Of a stretch of DNA of 34,896 nt, positions 31,635 to 34,896 are shown piece by piece. The notes below the pieces were generated by a model. The model made no database searches, was not told the origin of the DNA, and saw only the letters and a list, made by a program, of their open reading frames with translations. How positions within the stretch are numbered: position 1 is the stretch's first letter; each line of letters opens with the position of its first letter. The position numbers were made by a program, and so were the translations under genes. Source of the DNA: Candidatus Fimousia stercorigallinarum (GTDB lineage: Bacteria > Bacillota > Clostridia > Lachnospirales > Lachnospiraceae); NCBI GenBank assembly GCA_018715775.1, contig DVKZ01000061.1, positions 1-34,896 of the forward strand, in the 5' to 3' direction.

Positions 31635-31856
31635 ATGGAAACAAAAGATTATTTGTCTTATATCGTGAATAAAATACATCGGACAATTGTTGCAACGGTA
31701 GATGATGAAGGACTTCCGGTGACGGCGGCAATTGATATGATGGATAACGATGATCAAAGTCTTTATTTTTTAACGGCAAAAGGAAAAAATTTTTATGATC
31801 GGCTGATAAAACGAGGCTTTCTTGCGCTGACTGCAATGAAAGGGGAAGAAGCATGA
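31635..31856 (+). pseudogene. Truncated flavin-dependent oxidase-like protein (PNPOx N-terminus)
   Basis: The 73-residue ORF matches the first strands of pyridoxamine 5'-phosphate oxidase-like FMN proteins (TIVATVDDEGLPVTAAIDMM, SLYFLTAKGKNFYDRLIK). Intact members usually have about 120-150 residues, so the C-terminal half is missing. It starts at ATG 31635 after AAGGAG and ends overlapping the macrodomain gene in ATGA. A deletion that joined the two genes is likely; a small functional protein is less likely. It would still couple translation of the macrodomain gene. Confidence 0.65.
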
Positions 31857-32689
31857 AAGATACATGGACACAGGAACAAAGATTAGATTATCTGGTGGAA
31901 CAGTTTAAACAGGATTCTGTTCAATATAAAGATCTCGATGTGCCGAAAGAGCGGTCAGGCAGACAGCGTATTTTGCGTTCCTTAATGAATATCCGTATGC
32001 CAAAGCAGATGCCGGAAGAAGTTGTTCGAGTACAGGATGCTTATCTTCAGGAAAGAGCGGAAGAAAAAGGGATCGTAACGCTGCATAATATTCCGACCGT
32101 GAAAGAAAGCCTTGGAAGCAGCAATGCTTATGCCGATCAAATTTCGATTTGGCAGGGGGATATAACCCGGCTTTCGGTTGATGCTATTGTCAATGCGGCA
32201 AATTCACAGATGCTCGGATGTTTTGTACCAATGCATACGTGCATCGATAACTGTATCCATACATTTGCCGGGATCCAGCTTCGGGAAGAATGCAGCCGGA
32301 AAATGAATCAGCTTCGGATCCGGTACGGCAGAGATTATGAACAGCCAACGGCAGTGCCGATGCTGACGGATGCATATAATCTTCCGGCGAAAAAGGTCAT
32401 TCATATCGTAGGGCCGATCGTAGAATTTGAACTTACTGCCGGTCTGGAACAGGACCTGGCGGATTGTTATCAAAATACACTGGATCTGTGCATGGAACAG
32501 GGATTAAAAAGTGTGGCTTTTTGCTGTATTTCGACCGGCGTATTTCGTTTTCCGAATAAACGTGCAGCTCAGATCGCGGTAAATACCGTTATAGCATGGC
32601 TGCAGGCGCACGAAGGGCAGATGGAAAGGGTGATTTTTAATGTTTTCAAAGAAGAGGATAAAACGTACTATGAAGAATTATTATCATGA
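31853..32689 (+). CDS. Zinc-containing macrodomain ADP-ribosylhydrolase
   Basis: The 278-residue protein has an N-terminal helical part (residues 1-95) and a macrodomain with VDAIVNAANSQMLGCF near residues 109-124, the ADP-ribose binding loop, then a cysteine/histidine segment (C123, H128, C130, C134, H136) typical of the zinc-dependent macrodomain class. GVFRFPNKRAAQIAVNTV near residue 230 completes the fold. It should remove ADP-ribose from proteins. It lies directly before the SirTM gene and overlaps it by 20 bases. In Firmicutes pathogens the same pair reverses ADP-ribosylation of a lipoylated GcvH-like protein, whose genes are not seen here. Confidence 0.88.
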   Translation: MKDTWTQEQRLDYLVEQFKQDSVQYKDLDVPKERSGRQRILRSLMNIRMPKQMPEEVVRVQDAYLQERAEEKGIVTLHNIPTVKESLGSSNAYADQISIWQGDITRLSVDAIVNAANSQMLGCFVPMHTCIDNCIHTFAGIQLREECSRKMNQLRIRYGRDYEQPTAVPMLTDAYNLPAKKVIHIVGPIVEFELTAGLEQDLADCYQNTLDLCMEQGLKSVAFCCISTGVFRFPNKRAAQIAVNTVIAWLQAHEGQMERVIFNVFKEEDKTYYEELLS

Positions 32690-33659
32690 AATGCCGGATG
32701 GATACCGGGAAACAATTGAAAAAGGAATGAATGCAGTAAGAAACTGGCGGATCCGCTTTTCGCATGGATCCGGTTCCGTAGACGATAATATCCAGCAGTT
32801 AAAAAAGGAGATCGAAACAGCAGATGCGATCGTGGTCGGTGCCGGAGCGGGTTTGTCCACTTCTGCAGGCCTTACGTACAGCGGAGAGCGTTTTCGGAAA
32901 TATTTCTTTGATTTTGCGAAAACATATGGCATTCAGGATATGTATTCCGGCGGATTTTTTCCATTTCAGGATGATGAGACCAGATGGGCGTGGTGGGCAA
33001 GACATATTTATTATAATCGATATGTGGATGCACCGCGGCCGGTGTATGCGAAATTGTTTGACTTGATAAAGGATAAGGATTATTTTGTGATCACAACAAA
33101 TGTTGATCATCAGTTCCAGAAAAATGGATTTGATAAAAAACGTCTTTTTTATACACAGGGGGATTATGGGCTGTTTCAGAGCATCCATCCATCAATGCAA
33201 AAGACGTATGACAACGAAGAATGGGTGATGAAAGCGATGGAAGCCCAGGGATTTGTAAGAGATGAAAATGGTGTATTTCAGGTACCGGAGGATTGGAAGA
33301 TCACTATGCGTATCCCGACGGAATTGATTCCGAAATGTCCGGATGATGGCAGTGAAATGACAATGAATCTCCGTGCAGATGATACGTTTGTTGAGGATGA
33401 AGGATGGCGCGAAGCATCGGCCGCTTATGCAGACTTTCTGCGCAGACATGAAGGACTGCATGTGCTTTATCTGGAACTTGGGGTTGGCGCCAACACGCCG
33501 GTAATTGTAAAGTATCCTTTCTGGCAGATGACAATGGATCAGCCGAAGGCAGTTTATGCATGTTTGAACTATGGTGAGGCATTTTGTCCGGAGCAGATTG
33601 CAGAACGGTCGATCTGTATTGATGGGGATATTGGGGAGATACTAGAAAAATTAAAGTGA
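32670..33659 (+). CDS. SirTM-type (class M) sirtuin
   Basis: The protein of about 329 residues has a Rossmann NAD-binding start (AIVVGAGAGLSTSAGLTYSG; GAGAG at 57-61), ITTNVDHQFQ (N144) and YTQGDYG (Q163). The usual sirtuin catalytic histidine is replaced by glutamine, and the N-to-Q spacing of 19 matches the pair I recall in characterised SirTM enzymes. These act as protein ADP-ribosyltransferases. ATG 32670 is inside the end of the macrodomain gene, giving a coupled operon of writer and eraser. An earlier in-frame start would add ten residues. Confidence 0.86.
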   Translation: MKNYYHEMPDGYRETIEKGMNAVRNWRIRFSHGSGSVDDNIQQLKKEIETADAIVVGAGAGLSTSAGLTYSGERFRKYFFDFAKTYGIQDMYSGGFFPFQDDETRWAWWARHIYYNRYVDAPRPVYAKLFDLIKDKDYFVITTNVDHQFQKNGFDKKRLFYTQGDYGLFQSIHPSMQKTYDNEEWVMKAMEAQGFVRDENGVFQVPEDWKITMRIPTELIPKCPDDGSEMTMNLRADDTFVEDEGWREASAAYADFLRRHEGLHVLYLELGVGANTPVIVKYPFWQMTMDQPKAVYACLNYGEAFCPEQIAERSICIDGDIGEILEKLK

Positions 33660-33698
33660 AAAGCAGCAGATTCATTGGCTATTCGTTACCGAGATACA

Positions 33699-33734
33699 TT
33701 TTGTCCCGAATAATATATAATAAACGGGACAAAA
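33699..33734 (+). promoter_or_regulatory. Operator of the AbiE-like system
   Basis: TTTTGTCCCG at 33699-33708 and CGGGACAAAA at 33725-33734 form a perfect 10-bp inverted repeat with a 16-base spacer that holds a TATAAT-like box. It ends at the ribosome-binding site of the antitoxin gene, as expected for autoregulation by an AbiEi-like antitoxin. Confidence 0.75.
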
Positions 33735-33748
33735 AGGAGGTGATACGC

Positions 33749-34369
33749 ATGGCATACGGTTATGCGAAAGAGATTCAAAACCGCATTGGTGCGGCTCCTG
33801 ACGGTACGATTTTTATTGTTTCCGATTTTTCGGATGTAGCGGACAGCGAGACCATACGAAGAAACCTGAACCGGCTTGTGCAGGCTGGTACACTTCGGCG
33901 TATTTTGAAAGGCGTCTTTGAAAAGCCGAAATTCAGCAAGCTCCTTGGGGAATATGTGGCGGCGGACCCGGATGCGGTTGCCAAAGCATTGGCGAGATGC
34001 TATCATTGGACGATCGCTCCCTGTGGAGATACCGCATTAAATATGCTGGGGCTGTCTACTCAGGTAACGGCAGTATGGTCCTATATCAGTGACGGACCCT
34101 ATAAAACCTATGAATGGGATAAGACAAAGATTGAATTTAAGCATCGGACCAATAAGGAGGTCACGGGCCTGTCGCCTATGACGATCCTGGTGATCCAGGC
34201 GTTAAAGACCCTGGGAAAAGAAAATGTAGACGAAAAAAACATACGAGTGCTTTCCCGCAGGCTGAATGAAGGTGAAAAGGCAGCACTTCTTGCAGAAGGG
34301 GCCGAAGCAACGGATTGGATTTACACTGTGATTAAAGAAATCTGCAAAGGAGAAAGAGAAAATGATTGA
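33749..34369 (+). CDS. AbiEi-like antitoxin (DUF6088 type)
   Basis: The 206-residue protein has an N-terminal winged helix (TIFIVSDFSDVADSETIRRN, LNRLVQAGTLRRILKGVFEKP) and a C-terminal domain including ALARCYHWTIAPCGDTALNMLGLSTQV, as in antitoxins of type IV AbiE-like toxin-antitoxin systems. These bind an upstream inverted repeat and repress their own operon. I chose ATG 33749 behind AAAGGAGG; an earlier frame start would add 31 residues from the operator region. It overlaps the toxin gene by 8 bases. Because the toxin gene is broken, it may survive as an orphan regulator. Confidence 0.82.
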   Translation: MAYGYAKEIQNRIGAAPDGTIFIVSDFSDVADSETIRRNLNRLVQAGTLRRILKGVFEKPKFSKLLGEYVAADPDAVAKALARCYHWTIAPCGDTALNMLGLSTQVTAVWSYISDGPYKTYEWDKTKIEFKHRTNKEVTGLSPMTILVIQALKTLGKENVDEKNIRVLSRRLNEGEKAALLAEGAEATDWIYTVIKEICKGEREND

Positions 34370-34896
34370 GATTGCCAGACTTCCGGCTGATGACCGGCGG
34401 GAGTTGTTTCATAACACTGCAGCAAAAACCGGCCTTCACGATGCCATTGTGGAAAAGGATTTTTGGGTATGCCTGACACTGGATTACCTGTTCCCCCGTT
34501 GCCCGTGGCAAAAGGCGGTCACATTTAAGGGCGGGACCAGCTTATCCAAAGGTTATCACCTTATCAGCCGATTTTCTGAGGATATTGATCTGATTTTGGA
34601 TTGACGTGTCCTGGGGTATGGTGTCAATGAACCATGGGAAAAACGTTCGAACACCAAACAGGATGCCTTCAATAAAGAGGCGAACCGAAAGGCCGAGGTT
34701 TTCCTGGCAAAAAACTTCTGCCCACAGGTCCGGGAAGGGCTTTTTGGGAAAAGGCTACGATCCTTCATCATGAGGCCAACCGGCCTGAGCATCTTTCCAT
34801 GCCCCAGAGGTATTCCCGCCATTATTATGACCTTTACTGTATGGCAAAGTCGCCTGTGAAGGAAAAAGCGTTTGAACGGATGGACCTGCTGCGGAA
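34362..34896 (+). pseudogene. AbiEii-like nucleotidyltransferase toxin, broken
   Basis: The first 80 residues carry the AbiEii/DUF1814 start: VEKDFWVCLTLDYLF, TFKGGTSLSKGYHLISRFSEDIDLIL, with the GGTSLS and SEDIDL motifs of the nucleotidyltransferase fold. A TGA at 34602-34604 then interrupts the frame, where the family has a tryptophan (LDWRVLGYG), so TGG to TGA is likely. After that the frame continues to about 34735 (FCPQVREG), then jumps to another frame that reads ATILHHEANRPEHLSMPQR to the window edge. About 80-120 residues are missing at this point. The gene continues beyond the window. Confidence 0.82.

Overview
The window looks like a chromosomal segment of a low-to-medium GC Gram-positive gut anaerobe of the Clostridia, most likely Lachnospiraceae; I cannot fix the genus. 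Reasons: strong AGGAGG-type ribosome-binding sites, an EFR1-type ferredoxin, two-subunit clostridial serine dehydratase, a PqqD/SPASM peptide cluster, and remains of a Gram-positive conjugative element. All product calls are made from recognisable motifs and gene order, without database searches.

Layout. (1) 1-1520: end of an integrative element (a gene tail, a cysteine-rich KTR protein, a sigma-70-like regulator, several terminators, a truncated ORF). (2) 1735-3383: a LysR regulator (minus) and a divergent small serine recombinase. (3) 3396-7361: a 165-bp segment bounded by perfect 20-bp inverted repeats and carrying a strong rightward promoter, then a putative peptide-modification (RiPP) cluster: PqqD-like protein, 144-aa candidate precursor, attenuator, radical SAM/SPASM enzyme, HPr-kinase-like ATPase, AP2/zinc-repeat protein. 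The recombinase next to the repeats suggests an on/off promoter switch for the cluster. (4) 7458-8740: EFR1 ferredoxin, then eight tandem 53-bp hairpin units and a perfect 40-bp palindrome.

(5) 8791-25542: a complete anaerobic purine/urate degradation locus in two divergent operons. Leftward: PAS/HTH regulator, ygeX, ygeY, ygeW, ridA, arcC. Rightward: ssnA, purine permease, ygfK, hyuA, polyferredoxin, xdhD-like molybdenum hydroxylase. The permease imports the purine, the hydroxylase with the YgfK and polyferredoxin redox proteins works on the purine ring, amidohydrolases open it, and YgeX/YgeY/YgeW/ArcC recover pyruvate, ammonia and ATP. RidA fits as a scavenger of the 2-aminoacrylate released by YgeX. 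Two related 40-bp AT-rich elements and a very short promoter-terminator unit occupy the divergent control region.

(6) 25732-34896: aldo/keto reductase, a PEP/pyruvate-binding protein broken by an internal deletion, serine dehydratase sdaAB-sdaAA, an NTF2/SnoaL protein with a shortened N-terminus and its Rrf2 regulator sharing an operator, a truncated flavin-oxidase ORF, a zinc macrodomain-SirTM pair, and an AbiE-like antitoxin whose toxin partner is broken by a stop codon and a deletion. Four damaged genes in about 8 kb make this arm a zone of gene decay. The strongest candidates for new biology are the invertible-promoter RiPP locus and the 53-bp hairpin array.
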